Shown piece by piece: positions 43,750 through 55,580 of a stretch of 64,000 bases of DNA. Each line of letters opens with the position of its first letter. The first letter of the stretch is position 1. The DNA comes from Carposina sasakii. Taxonomy: Eukaryota > Arthropoda > Insecta > Lepidoptera > Carposinidae. The position numbers and the translations under genes were made by a program. The notes beneath the pieces are model-generated. The model had not been told where the DNA came from, ran no database searches, and worked only from the letters and a program-made list of their open reading frames with translations. Where the stretch lies: the NCBI GenBank assembly GCA_014607495.2, contig CP053148.1:434001-498000 (forward strand). The letters are read 5' to 3'.

Positions 43750-43905
43750 ATAAGTCACGCCTTTATCCCTTACGGCATTAAGCTCGCCCTTGTACATGTG
43801 TTTTTTTGCTGTAGTACAATAAAGAATTTTATCTATCTATCTAAGGACCGATAGAACCACATGGTGCCACTTCTGACCAATTTTGAGGGTAGGTATAGTT
43901 GAGAT
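43750..43905 (+). repeat. repeat L interrupted by a LINE G tail
   Basis: The L left part (agtcacgcctttatccctta) ends at about 43774. 43775-43842 is a LINE G 3' end (attaagctcgcccttgtaca, tacaataaagaatttt) with a (TATC)n tail. L resumes (gaccgatagaaccacatggt). Compared with 30841-30880, about 17 bp of L are missing at the junction. Confidence 0.7.
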
Positions 43906-45480
43906 GTACAAGTTCGGTTAGTAGTGACAGGTGGTCAGCCCATCGCCTACAAAACACCAAGACCCTCTTGTCCCTCTACTGACTTGTACAGTATGCCCGG
44001 GAAGAGAAGTAGCTGTAGTATTACACGTTATTTTTTCGCTCCCAGAGCAGCATAGAAGAAGCTCAAATAAGATTTACAGGATATTGTTTTATGATTACAG
44101 ATATGTCTTCCATGTCAGTAACTACCGCCTTAGTCTGTATACTTAGACTGAGAAATAATGAAGATAATTTATGTAATGAATAGGCTATTACACTGAGATT
44201 ATACTCGACGCATGTCCTCACGCCTTTTCCCGTCGTGGATAGGTCAACATGGAGGTGACTATGAAAGGAGATACGATCGTTGCCTCTTAATTAAAATTAT
44301 GGACGTCCGCTTGAAATGAAAACGAAAAGAGAGAAAAAGAAAACAAAATGTTAAAATTTACATTATCGCATTTATATAATTACCGGGAAGCCGGGGCAGG
44401 TTAGTTATACGTATAAACCTTCCTTTTGAATTACTTTATCTATCTTAAAAAACCGCATCGAAAGCCGTTATGTCATTTTAAAGATCTAAGCATACATAGG
44501 GACAGACAGACAGCTCGAAGCGATTTTGTTTTTGTAGTGATGATGATAATTTGCATTGATATTTGTAAGGATAAGTAATGCAGTTAATACGGGGTTTAAC
44601 TTTACGCCAAGGTATAGTGACAAAGATGGACAAAAATGTGCAACGACATATCATACCCAGGTTCATTGGTGAGATTTCATAATTTTTCTATCTAGTAATA
44701 ATATCGAACGTCTTTGGGCTAAATGACCATGTCGCATCGTAGCCGCATCACCAAATATGATAATGTTAGGTATAGCATAGTTTATTTTTCTTGGTTTATA
44801 AACAAAACAATGTGGAAGTGGGAAAACTTTGTACATCTCCTATGTTAATACTTGTTTTATAAACTTTTTGTGTTCAACAACAAATAGGAACTTCTTGTTA
44901 GTTGCAACTTCTTGTTTGTTGAGTTTTTTTTTTTAATGTTTAACAGGTTTTCTATGGCAATTTGTATCTAACCTTTGGTTTAAAAAAAGGCTATAACTTT
45001 TGGTAGTTTTCAAATCCCAAACATGAAATTTTCACAATTTTTAGAAAAGGTCTATCTATGCACCCACGTTGTTTTGATAGAGTCTAAAAATTATCACTCA
45101 TTGAAACTTAAGGAAATGGAATTTGAAACTCTCAAAAAATATAGCCGATGCGAGGGCGAAGAGTGTATGAGAATCGACCTGTTATAGACCAGAGAAATAA
45201 CTATTAATCAGTTATTTCCAGTAACTCCGTACCGTAAACGACAAACAGTAATGAAGAGCGTTCCATCCACAGTCTTATTTTGTAACTTACAACTAGTCGG
45301 AAACCGGTTGCTAAACGTCAAAAGATGAGTACACGGCACCGATTAAAAGTATCCTAGTACCAATTTATTGGTAAGGAGCACTGACTTTTTAAACTAGTAG
45401 GCTAATACCAAATGTCATGTTTGACAGCAACTACATATCGCGAATTTGCGACCGGTTGCTAGTTTCAAATAATGGAGCCG
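43906..45480. other. mostly unassigned
   Basis: 43906-44015 (ggtggtcagcccatcgccta, agtatgcccgggaagag) looks like a diverged repeat related to B. Accggttgcta words recur at 45308 and 45452. No gene recognised. Confidence 0.35.
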
Positions 45481-45900
45481 GTGGTTGGTTTAGCTGAGCC
45501 TATATATAACTTTATGCTGGCTGACCTGTGGGTAGTTTTTGTTTTGTAACAACTAACGATAGTAAATAACTTTCCTTAAAATTACTTTGATAAACTTTGG
45601 TTGCTTGAGTACAGGCACTTGCTATCCCTGTCCACTGTCCCGTATAACGAATGCAAATAGTTTAACATTACACTTCATGCCTCCATGTAAGTCAAGTAAT
45701 CGGCCGCAACTCAGTAATTTGTGTTTTCCAGATGTGAATTGTTTCTATTGTGAGTCAAAAGTGAAGCTGTTCACGAAACTTTCTCAGTCGGCCCTTTCAT
45801 CTCGCTTCAGTTTTGTTCACGGACTCTGCGCCGCTTTCAAATTCAAATCAGGCGATACAAGTGAGAATAACAATGATGAAAAATCTACGTAATATGATCT
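45481..45900 (+). promoter_or_regulatory. TATA-box candidate promoter with short downstream frame
   Basis: tatatataa at 45501-45509 lies about 170 bp before an ATG (45677) whose frame runs 71 codons to 45892 (from MPPCKSSNRPQLSNLC). No domain, signal peptide or splice support is seen. The region is less AT-rich than its flanks and free of recognised repeats. Confidence 0.25.
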
Positions 45901-46159
45901 GAACAGTGAGTTTCGTACATTATCGAGCACCCAGCAGTTTCCACTGTAAAGTAAAATTACATTTGAATACGCACTAAGCCTCCTGATCCGGCTCCCGTAA
46001 GGCTGTGCACACACGGCGGAATCCGGCGACTCCGCTGCCATGATAAGCGGATCCCCTGATACACGCGAAGGTGACGACAAGTTTACATTAGGATAATTTG
46101 ACCGAACGGCCTTCGCATTATCTTTCAATTTAGTGAGTCACAGAAATCTTTTGAAAAAA

Positions 46160-46450
46160 AAACCTTCTAACGTTACAGTCACGCGCATCGAGGGCAGCGG
46201 TTTTGTTAGCGGAGGCTGGTCTGTACTTACAGCTGTTTGTGTGCCCGGTCCGCACGTGGTCGGGCAGGCTCGGGCAGGGCGCGGCGCACACATCCGCTCG
46301 CGGCGAGCGAGGTCGCGCGACTACTCCAGGCGAGGCTCGCTGGGTGATAGCCGCTGATAACGCGCCGCGTCATCGCAGCGGCGATAAGATGACGCTCTGC
46401 TAACTGCAGTCGAATGTCAAGGATGTACCCGAGGCGATGCCGAAAACGCA
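46160..46450 (-). other. GC-rich island with splice donor: possible noncoding first exon
   Basis: CpG-rich DNA (ctcgcggcgagcgaggtcgc, gataacgcgccgcgtcatcg) in an AT-rich setting. On the minus strand it ends at 46231 in a donor AGCT|GTAAGTAC. Frames of 66-74 codons cross it on both strands and look compositional. It may be a 5' UTR exon of a minus-strand gene whose body lies outside recognisable sequence. Confidence 0.4.
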
Positions 46451-48865
46451 CGAGCCACTGCAGTACCAGGGATGTTGCTCGAGCAAATACTGCAAGAGTG
46501 ACAGAGACAGGTGAAGTTAATAGGGTTAATAGTCAAGCGACAACAGAAACGCACCGATTACAGAACCGAATATGTTTTGTTGAAATATAGACATCATAAG
46601 ATTGCTGGCATATTTTGTTATAACATTTTCCTCGTTTCAACTAAGTAGCGAATGTCTAGGAAATAATTACTCATCAAGGTAAGATTAGAACAATGGAGGA
46701 TCGTGATATGCGTAGCGCCACTAATCGGATAGGTAGATCGATAGTTTTTTCGATAACTAAGTTTACATAATTCGCGGCATAAGATTATAATGAATTTCGT
46801 ACAGCAATCGTGTAATCGATTGTATCTGCCTTCTAATCGAGATAAACGACTCGAATTACTACTTCCACTGCCAATTAATTTACAAAATGTTGACGCCGGC
46901 GTGTCGCCGCCCAACTTTACTTTATCTATCATATTACCGAAATAAATGCGGGTAGAAAACACATTTTGCATTAAAATGCGAAAATTGTAGAAAGCGGGAA
47001 ATGTATTCAAAATGCAAATTATTCATGACATTGCTTTTGATGTCGTTCACACAAACGAATTAAACTAGATGAGTGTCGGAGTACTCAAGATGTCAGTAAT
47101 TTTTTTAAGTTACCTCAAAGGTGGGAACGAATTAAAAAATTCAAAGTTCTCTTTCAAAAAACATAGGTGGCAGATGAGAAGACAGTTCAAACGGAGAAAT
47201 CACTGAATAAACATAGTTCAAATATAACTTATATTTAAACTATATAACTTATTCTGAAGATCAAAAATACAATGATCAAAATAATGCAGCATCTTACCGC
47301 TCCCGACACTGACTTCACGTAAGAGCCTGCGTTCATTTCAGTATCACTAGTCAGTCCCGCATTAGCAACGGGACCATACATCACTAAACCAACATTAAAC
47401 AACTTAAACAGAGTGCCACCAACTTATCTGTCCGGCGGACAAAGTCGTAACTAAAACAAATTCCTTTGATAACGTTCCCGAATCCCATCACACTAGCGAC
47501 ATAGTCTGCTGTAAGCAAACTGGTGGAAATGAAGCCAGTGGCCTATGTTATCACAGAAGAATATCACAGTCAAATACTTACTTGTAGAAGGCTTTTCTGG
47601 TGTTGTTAAGCTATTTAAGCCAGTACAGATTTTGGAGCACCTATTATTGTTATAATAGGCTGATAAGTTTCTTTTTTGTAAGAATAGAATAAATATATTC
47701 ACTAAGTATCATTTTGTACTTACAGATATTTCAACATTATAGTTCAGTATGAAGTTGATGTTAGGCTAACCTGTGTTAATTAATATCAGAGGTTCCTCCA
47801 TGTATAGCTAAGAATTTATTAGATACTTACATTTAAACATGAACGTATAAAGAACAATGGACAGCATTACTGTCACTGCACAGATTTAAGCACCGAAATG
47901 GCGGCGCGTTGGGCATGTGTGCGTATTTTCCAGCAGGCGCCTAGTCGCCGAGATCACTATGGTTTGTATGTATGGATGGATAACGCGTCAATACACGTCC
48001 CTACTCTATGGAATATCGTTGCCGAGCTTACTATGAATGCTTCACTCTGTGTATTCACAACACTCTGTCCGTTATTCTTTATACGTTCATGCATTTAAAA
48101 TCATAGGAAAAGCTGAGAGATAGCTACAATTTCAGTGGATAATACATAGATAAATAAGAGTTGGTGTAATAAACTAGCGTGTAGATACATACTTACATAC
48201 TGTACCGGAAACGTAGTGATCGAATAGGTAATTAGTAAGAATACATGCCGCCCCTTTAAGTTTATTTTATTTTAATTTTAAGTTTAGTTTATTACCGATA
48301 ATAAAATATCTTGAGATAGATGCTCAAGCAGCACAAACATTCGGCATTGTGAGTTATTTTTTAGCCCATTAAATAGCTCTTAGCAATATCACGTGGAAAA
48401 AAATGCCTGTATATGGCTTTCATTCTTTTTCAAAACCCATTTTAGGTGTCTATACCTAAACCCTAAATCAGTAAACGCTTTCCATAATATACGTATTTTA
48501 TTCTACCTGGATGGTTAGTTCATGTCGTGACTTTAGTCCCATTAGTTCATCCATCCCGTTATGTTCCCATCATGTTACCTAAGTATACACCTACACAAAT
48601 TATAATTTCTTACAGAATGCAGATACATATTCAAACATTAGGTATTACTGCGATTTAAAAAACTACCGTATTCAGCTGAATCCTGAATGAAACAGTAATT
48701 AGAGGAGGAAACTTGAAATGTCGAGTAAAACCTCGAGGAGCCGCCGCCGCGTTAATGTAATTATCACGAACACGAGAAAAAACGTCGCGTAACGTAGCGA
48801 TGAACCTGAACCACGTGGTATCACGTTTATTCGTCGTATACTATGGGTATCTGTCTTATGAGGAG
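46451..48865. other. unassigned, longest repeat-poor stretch
   Basis: I recognise no repeat family here. The 130-codon minus-strand frame 46618-47010 starts at TTG and has no domain. 47895-47960 and 48735-48800 are small GC-rich patches (ggcggcgcgttgggcatgtg; gaggagccgccgccgcgtta). Upstream unique sequence next to the GC island could hold host regulatory DNA. Confidence 0.35.
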
Positions 48866-49082
48866 CTTCACTAGAATACATCAGCTGCATCTCCTTCCGT
48901 GCATTTCTTAAGAGACGACTAAGGAACTCGCAACTTGGCCACGGGAATTCATTTATGATCCTGCAATTAAAATCTCAAACGATTCACTAGAATACATCAG
49001 CTGGTTCTCCTTCCGTGCACGTGATAAGAGTCGATTAAAGAACTGATAATGAGTTAGCCACTTGTCACTGATCTTGTCTATT
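48866..49082 (-). repeat. two repeat B copies in tandem
   Basis: ttcactagaatacatcagct occurs at about 48868 and, as ttcactagaatacatcagct again, at about 48984. Each is followed by ctccttccgtgca and gactaaggaact / gattaaagaact. Confidence 0.7.
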
Positions 49083-49127
49083 GATCAGAACGATTAGAAT
49101 ATAGTCGTTTCAGATTGCTCATTTCAG

Positions 49128-49278
49128 AGGTATTGTCCAAACCCCAATGGTTTAGGACATGTACATTCCAATCAAGGGGCGTGGGTTCGATGCACAAAAT
49201 GAATTTATTTAATATTGTCACTTAGCTCATACCTCGGAAAGTAGGTAAGTACCTACGTAAAGTTGTTGGTCCGATTAG
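49128..49278 (+). repeat. S1 SINE, partial
   Basis: A decayed tRNA head with B box gggttcgatgc at 49182-49192 is followed by the S1 body cacttagctcatacctcgga and gttgttggtccga. It breaks off there. Confidence 0.6.
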
Positions 49279-49321
49279 TAAATCCAGAGGGTATGTATAT
49301 TATTATTTTGACCGGAATTTT

Positions 49322-49404
49322 TAATTAATGCAGAGGTCGTGGGTTCGATTCCCACTCGGGTGAAGAATTTTTTCCATTTCTTTATTAATAATTTTATAAT
49401 TAAT
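49322..49404 (+). mobile_element. 5'-truncated S3 SINE with 8-bp target duplication
   Basis: The insert 49330-49396 starts at gcagaggtcgtgggttcgat (B box) and runs through the S3 tail gggtgaagaattttttccat. taattaat flanks it at 49322-49329 and 49397-49404. The duplication is AT-rich, so it is weaker evidence than the 11-bp cases. Confidence 0.65.
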
Positions 49405-49721
49405 TATGTTGTAATTTTACACCCCGTCAATAAAGCTTTCTGTAAGGAATTAATAATAAATGTATGGAGCAGAGAAATGTACAAACTTACTACTTCAGAC
49501 AGTAAATAATTAAAACTGAATGCCAGTATTGAAGATTAAGACAACAATGAAATTAATCTCAAATTATTATTTTCGTGTAAAGTTTTTTGGAAAAGTTTCA
49601 CAAACTTTAATGGGAGATTGACTTTGAAAGTAATTGGCACTTTCATTAAAAAATACACCATTAAGAATAAAATTAATGGCTTGAAAGAAAAACTTGATAT
49701 ATTAGTTTTAAGACTATTTTT

Positions 49722-50548
49722 TACCGACTTCAAAAAGAGAGGTTATCAATTCGTCTGTATGTTTTTTTTTTTTGTGTTTTTTGTGTTTTTTTTTTTAATT
49801 TTTTTTTTTATAGTTGGTCATGGTATACTTCCAGGTTGGTCCCATATTCACCACATCAGGATCTGATGATGGGATCTTGAAGAAATCGAGGGCAATCCTC
49901 GAATATTGTAGGCACATGTAGTCTGTTTTTATACTTTTACTGAGCGTTTTGATCACCTACATATAAAACATAACATCTGATGATGGAATCTCTAAGGAAT
50001 CTAGGGATATCCTCAAATATAAAAGGCACGAGTAGTCCGTTTTTAGATTTTTATACAGAATTTTGGTCAGCTACACATAATATAAAGGAAACGAGGGTCT
50101 GATGATGGAGCCGCCGAAAAACAGATAGTGGAACTTTTTAGTAACAAAATCCCCCTATGGCAGGGGGAGGCCTAGGTCCAGAGTAGTGGACTGCAATAGG
50201 CTTATGAAGATGGAGATAATAAGATAATAAATTAAGTCGTGTAATTATATGTTCCGTTAAGCCGTGTCCTAAGTAAGATGGTTATGGTAAGAGGAAGAGG
50301 TAAAATGATTGGGAACAGGGCAGGAAGAAGGAGTGCAATTATATGTTGCTTACCTATATATTGTCAGACGTCAAATTTCGAAGCCTAATCATTTCTCTCA
50401 GTGCCCTTTCGTCATGTGGCCGATTTAATAATTTGCTGGCATCTAAATCTGACAATATTATGCCTTCTAAACTTCGTACACGGCATAACGTAACATATAT
50501 TTTATTTACTTTAGTTTTGGCTCATAGGGGCGGAAGTCGGTTTTTCGT
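49722..50548 (+). mobile_element. D-family element, full length, interrupted
   Basis: Begins taccgacttcaaaaagagag and ends cggaagtcggtttttcg. Long blocks are shared with 10895-11521. At 50148-50213 it contains a SINE-A scrap (ccctatggcagggggaggcc, gtggactgcaataggctt), apparently a later insertion. Confidence 0.75.
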
Positions 50549-50836
50549 TTTATAAAAAATATTATATTTAATTTTATGCATTCGTCCTGCGAGGTGTTTC
50601 AAAACTTCATCAATTCTAGAGTTATGTATTGGCTTGTATGTACTCGTATTAACTTCGGGGAAACAGTTTGATACATACTTTGATTTGCTAAGTATTGATT
50701 CCATTTTATAAACTCAACATTTCCATCATGTTTCGCCAATACCCATAGCATATTTACACAACACTGGACACACATGCCTTTAGTTGCTTTTTTGACAAAA
50801 ATAATAGATATTATATCATAAAGACCTCACGTAACA

Positions 50837-51165
50837 TACTGGGTGTAAAAGACAACGTTGTTTTTTTAATACCTCGAATTCTTTGTAACATCACGATAAT
50901 TTTTTTTCTATGGAAGCACCCCTGGGAAACCACGGGTTTCCAAGATATAGAGGTCCAAAGTTACATAAATATCAGCATTTTTTAAAGTAAATCCATCTGG
51001 AAACAGTTAACAAACATTTATTTTAAAGACACCATATTAATATTTAAAAATGTTAGTTTTGTAGGTACATTTGTCAAACGATACATTGCTTGCAATAAAA
51101 TGAGTTTTTTTTTCTTTTCTCAAGGTGGGTTCCATAGAAAAAAAAATTATCGTTACGTTATAAAC
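50837..51165. mobile_element. foldback element related to family C
   Basis: tactgggtgtaaaagacaac opens it. catcacgataattttttttc, tatggaagcacccc (50892-50925) is mirrored by gggttccatagaaaaaaaaa, ttatcgttacg (51127-51156). C elements carry the same cgataatttttctccatgga block, so the two families are related. Confidence 0.6.
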
Positions 51166-51173
51166 TGGGCCCA

Positions 51174-51275
51174 CTGCTAGCAACTTGTCACTGACAAATG
51201 AGCCCGCCATGCCCAATGTGGCTACAATATATTCGAGATCTTGCATTTCTGGCTACTCCATAATTTGAGAACACG
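51174..51275 (-). repeat. dispersed repeat B fragment
   Basis: actgctagcaacttgtcact, tgatcttgcatttctggcta-like text and ctccataatttgag follow the minus-strand B order. Confidence 0.55.
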
Positions 51276-51285
51276 GCCGTGTATA

Positions 51286-51677
51286 TACAGGTGATTTTGG
51301 TTATCAACGTTCCCGAAAACTACGGAATCTCCTCATCATCACGATAATTTTTCTCCATGGAAGCATACCTGGGAAGTGTCTGGTTCCCAAGATATTAAGG
51401 TCCAAAGTTGAGTACCTATAAATAGACTGCGTTTTTCTGCATAAATGCATATAGACGCCCGTAGCAATATTTTTTCACGACAAATAATTAATATTTGTCT
51501 AGGAAAAGTCTAGCATAAATACTGGACACTATAAATTTCGCCCGATCAAGTAATAATAAAAAAAAAAACAAAAAAAATTACATCATTTCCCAGCATCTTT
51601 TTTGGCATAAATTTACATTATTTGATGTATAGAGTACGTACCCTTCGTTAAGGGTGGCAACGAAAAAACATCCTGTA
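51286..51677 (-). mobile_element. C-family MITE, copy 3
   Basis: tacaggtgattttggttatc ... tcgttaagggtggcaacgaa, aaaacatcctgta. The interior is complementary to the copies at 23417 and 35155. TA flanks both CAGG/CCTG ends. Confidence 0.85.
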
Positions 51678-52762
51678 TATGTATGTATGTATCTAGATTT
51701 ACGCTTTTATATAGTCCATGTTCCAAAAGCATATAAATAGCCAATATACACAAGTACCTACCATACTCAACATCAACCACTGTCGTGTAGGTAGTAATAA
51801 GTTATTCTGTGCCATTACCAAAACGAAGGATTATTCGATATACTCGTACCTGTCTAATACTACAGCTTACCTAGCTTATGCACTCTATTAAATATCTACT
51901 CTGTTCCTGGTACCACGTATCCATGAGCTCCTACTAATAGTAAGTTTAGAGTTGGCTATTTGCTAACTATAAAATAAAAGGCGTTTATAATCATTAACCC
52001 TCATATCAATAATAATAGTTGCCATAAAGGGAAAAGTAACCACTGAGAATATGAGTATTGGTAGGTACACAATGGTCTTAAATATTTCCTAGTTGATGAA
52101 GTATAACTTTTAGTCAAGTTTAATCTGCAATTAAGCTTTTGTTTCCTAGGATAGTGGTACCGTAAAGTATTATGTCGGCACCGTAAAGATGGTTTTTGCG
52201 TACGTATGGCCCCTATCAGTTTCACTAGCCTAGGAAGTCTATATCATTCCCTGAAATGTAACCTTTTAATTTATTTTTTTCTAAAGTAATCAATTTACAT
52301 TAAGTACTATAGTACTTGCAATTTTTATTTGGTGTACTTTGTAAGTAAACAACCTAAACTAAATAAGACTTCGTGTCCGGTGATAGATAGCGAGCAATCA
52401 GAAGAATTATTTTATTCACTCGGGAAAATATGTTCATGTAATAAATCATAGCCTGACTCGGGGACGACAGGTTTTCGTTCAGCCCTATCTGTCTAATCCG
52501 TCTTAAGTTCTACAAGTACATGGAGGCTTAACGCAGCAAGCAATGGATGGTCATCGAATGGTAACAGTTCGATATGCATTGCCGCTTATGTACTAATACA
52601 GAATTAGTTTACCAGCTTAAGTTGATTGACCATTTGAATGTAAAAGGCCTCAACAGGTAATGGATGCGATTGATAGCAATTTCATGAAAGATTGCTGGTA
52701 TTGTATTAAGCATTTCAACTAGATTATGCTCGAGAAGTATAATAGGATAAATAAATACATAT
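51678..52762. other. unassigned
   Basis: No gene or repeat family recognised beyond a (TATG)n scrap at the left edge. Confidence 0.35.
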
Positions 52763-52945
52763 TAGCCTGTTGCAGTCTACTGCTGGACGTATGCCACAAA
52801 GCTACTGCCATAGAGGTGTTTTTGGTGTTTGTGACGGCAGTGTGATTTTCGGGCTATGTTGTCAATACGAGAGGCCTTGCTACCTACCTCCTGGCTGGCA
52901 GACATGCGTCGGGGCTATTCTACTTTGCCGGCATCACCCGGTATC
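52763..52945 (-). mobile_element. SINE-A, diverged
   Basis: tagcctgttgcagtctactg, gctggacgtatgccacaaag, tgtgattttcgggctatgtt and gccggcatcacccgg keep the family order with many changes and deletions. Confidence 0.7.
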
Positions 52946-53316
52946 AGAATAATATAGGTATATAGATAATATGTCATTGTGCCATAAACAATATGCCTAC
53001 AAATGAGAGCATAATGACTTCGATGGCATATCATCATTCACTCTTCAGTATATGTTCATAATATTATTATTGTCAGAGCGATATTATTTCAGAACTCCGG
53101 CCGTAAGGCTACATCATTAGAAATACAATAATTTTCCCGGAAAATCACTTTTCCCGTATAATTATTTCTCATATATCCCGGATATCCACGCACGTAATGA
53201 GTAATCAATCTCTGCGTTTCAATTTAGTTGTTTTGAAATACAGTCTATCCTACGAAATTATTTTGTATATTTAGGTATAATAGTATCTGTACACCTATCA
53301 CCTGACAAAGCTTCGA
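52946..53316. other. unassigned AT-rich DNA
   Basis: No gene or repeat recognised. Confidence 0.4.
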
Positions 53317-53534
53317 ACCTCGAATGGCCAAACCATCACATCGGTTCTCTGGAGAATCTCTGATTCTCGCCGAAATTGAGGACTTCTATGGAAATCTGTA
53401 CGCCTCGCATGCACCGAAGCCTCCACCCGACGCAAGCGACTGGATGACAAAAACGGGAGGTCGAGCCATGTAGCGTACACTGGGGGAGGCCTACGTCCAG
53501 CAGTGGACTGCAATAGGCTGACGATGACGATGAG
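53317..53534 (+). pseudogene. internally deleted RTE-type LINE ORF2
   Basis: One plus-strand frame reads LILAEIEDFYGNLYASHAPK (linker between endonuclease and reverse transcriptase in RTE ORF2), a TAG, then RTLGEAYVQQWTAIG and TGA at 53519-53521. A GAT-rich tail follows. The entire reverse transcriptase is missing between the two parts. The last 40 bp are the tail shared with SINE-A, which identifies the likely mobilising partner of that SINE. Confidence 0.75.
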
Positions 53535-53569
53535 TATCAGCACAAGACAAATTTTAATATATACTTCAC

Positions 53570-53733
53570 TAGAATTCATCAGTTGCATCTTATTCCGGAC
53601 CTGTTGTAAGAGTCGACTAAGGAACTAGGGCATTCTCTCAGGCGATAAGCTAGCAACTTGTCACCGTTTATAAACGTGACTGGGATATCGTTTATGATCC
53701 TGAAGTTCCGGCTACACCATTCGGGACATAACC
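53570..53733 (-). repeat. dispersed repeat B copy, full
   Basis: ttcactagaattcatcagtt, gtaagagtcgactaaggaac, cattctctcaggcgataagc, tagcaacttgtcaccg, tttatgatcctgaagttccg and gctacaccattcggg. This copy shows both ends of B. Confidence 0.8.
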
Positions 53734-53911
53734 GTATCTTCACTACATATTATAAAACAAAGTCGCTTTCTGCTGTCTGTCTTGATCTTTCAAACTAGGA
53801 AATGGATTTTGATGCGGTTTTTTTTAATAGACAGAACTAGGGACCTTTAAGAGGGGTTTCTCTTTGTACACATGTGTTTTACCTCTTCTGTGATATGTCT
53901 ATTTTGTTCGG

Positions 53912-54024
53912 GTTAGCTGGAAGAGATCTCTTATAGAGGTAAGCTCGCCTTTGTACATTTTTTTTTATTGTGTCATTTTTATATGTGTGTGTGTGTGTAC
54001 AATAAAGAATATATGATGATGATG
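53912..54024 (+). mobile_element. LINE 3' UTR fragment (family G)
   Basis: tagctggaagagatctctta, gaggtaagctcgcctttgta, a (GT)n run, acaataaagaata and an (ATG)n tail. The tail abuts a K-element arm at 54025. Confidence 0.65.
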
Positions 54025-54082
54025 ATTTTCGCTATCGCTTTGCTTCGGCTTTGCTATTGCTTTTACGTAATCAGGGCGGTAC
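54025..54082 (+). mobile_element. K-family arm fragment
   Basis: ttttcgctatcgctttgctt, cggctttgctattgctttta, cgtaatcagggcgg matches the right arm of the K MITE at 16784-17237. Confidence 0.65.
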
Positions 54083-54156
54083 TAACATTTGCATGTCTTG
54101 ATACAGAAAATGTGGCTATGGCACATAGTATTAGTATCTATCTCCATCGTCCCAAG

Positions 54157-54314
54157 GGCGTTTTTCCACTAGACGACACGATCGTCATCTAGTATGGGGG
54201 GACATCTGATGGAAAAGCGAGCCATATTATTTAATACATTTTTGCTTCCAAAAAAGCCGTGGTCGTATCCTTGTCGTGGTCGTGTTGTGGCCGTGTCGTT
54301 CAGTGGAAAAACGA
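54157..54314. mobile_element. J-family foldback MITE
   Basis: gcgtttttccactagacgac, acgatcgtcatctagtatgg is mirrored by ggtcgtgttgtggccgtgtc, gttcagtggaaaaacg. 158 bp, no ORF. Confidence 0.7.
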
Positions 54315-55580
54315 AGTAGGGAAACGCACTTTACAGACGAGCAAATGAGTATGTCCTATTGCAATTCACTAGATGGCGTTCTTATTCAATAGATTTCAAA
54401 AATAGATCGCCTATCCATCGCTACAGCGCGTGTAATTTTAGCGTCGCTGCGTGCGCGTGCGCCGGCCCTCCTCGCACTTGTAAACACGGGTATGTCATTT
54501 ATTATTAGAAATACTAGAATATTTGCTAATAAATTAACCTTTATAACATTTGCAGTGCAAGGTGTAATTGCTAAATACTGGGGTAGTTTTGAAATTGCAA
54601 CAATCCTTTTGCTTTTGGTGACGTAATTGATGAAAATTGTGGTTAGGTACGAGTTTTCTAATTAGTAGATAGTTTAAGAGTTCCGTGTCCAAAGGGTAAA
54701 AATTGAAGTTTATTACCTAAGATTAGGCTGTCTGTCTGTTCATATATCCTGTCTATCACAGGGCTGTAGGTATCGTATGAACCGTAATAGCTGGAGAGTT
54801 GAAATTTGCTCAAATGATGTATTATAAAATCCCAACAATCGAAATATAAACTAATTTACTAAAATAGGTTCCATCCCAACTAATATTAAAAATGCGAAAG
54901 TTAGTTTGTTTGTTTATTATCTCTTCGCGCTTAATTCTCAAAAATTTTTAAAAATTAACATACATATAGTAGGGAGTACAGAGAAGGAAGTAAAGTAAAT
55001 GCTACTAGTCCTGAAAAATATGTAACCAAGCAATGAATGTAAGTAGGTACATGATTTTTAAAATATGCAAAAAATAACTCGTAGATACAGGTAACATATA
55101 GAACTTGCAATTTAATAATTTCAGAAATCGATGAGGTCAAAAAATTTTCAATTAAAAAAATGACTAATGTCATAAAAAAATCTTCTCATTGAGTTTCTCT
55201 TAAATTGAGATCCTTTCTGCATTTTTAGGTCATTTGGTAGGTGATCAATAATCCGCGAAGCCGCGGATACACAAATAATTACACATTGTAAGGATCAGGA
55301 GCATTTTCATATTTCATATTTACTTTTTACAATTATTATAATGTTTAGTGATGAATAAATAAACCAAATACTAGGAGCATGTAATGAAAAAGATAAAGAT
55401 AGGAGTAAATTTCAACATTTGTAATTTTTATGCAATTTTGGTGGATTTTTTTATCTTTAGACTTTTTGATAGTTTTTTGTACTTAGATGCACAAGGGACG
55501 TGTTTTATATGTAAATTTAACTAAGAATTTAATTTGAGTGAATGCTTTAAAAGTTATGCACTACACCTAGATTGTAAGCA
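54315..55580. other. mostly unassigned; GC patch and F scrap
   Basis: 54428-54492 is GC-rich (gcgtcgctgcgtgcgcgtgc, cggccctcctcgcac) and followed by a possible plus-strand donor cacgg|gtatgt. 54888-54940 is an F left end (actaatattaaaaatgcgaa). No gene seen. Confidence 0.35.

Noticed and set aside
46618..47010. 130-codon minus-strand open frame
   Set aside because: Starts at TTG, the first ATG comes 12 codons later, composition is not distinctive, and no domain or splice context is visible.
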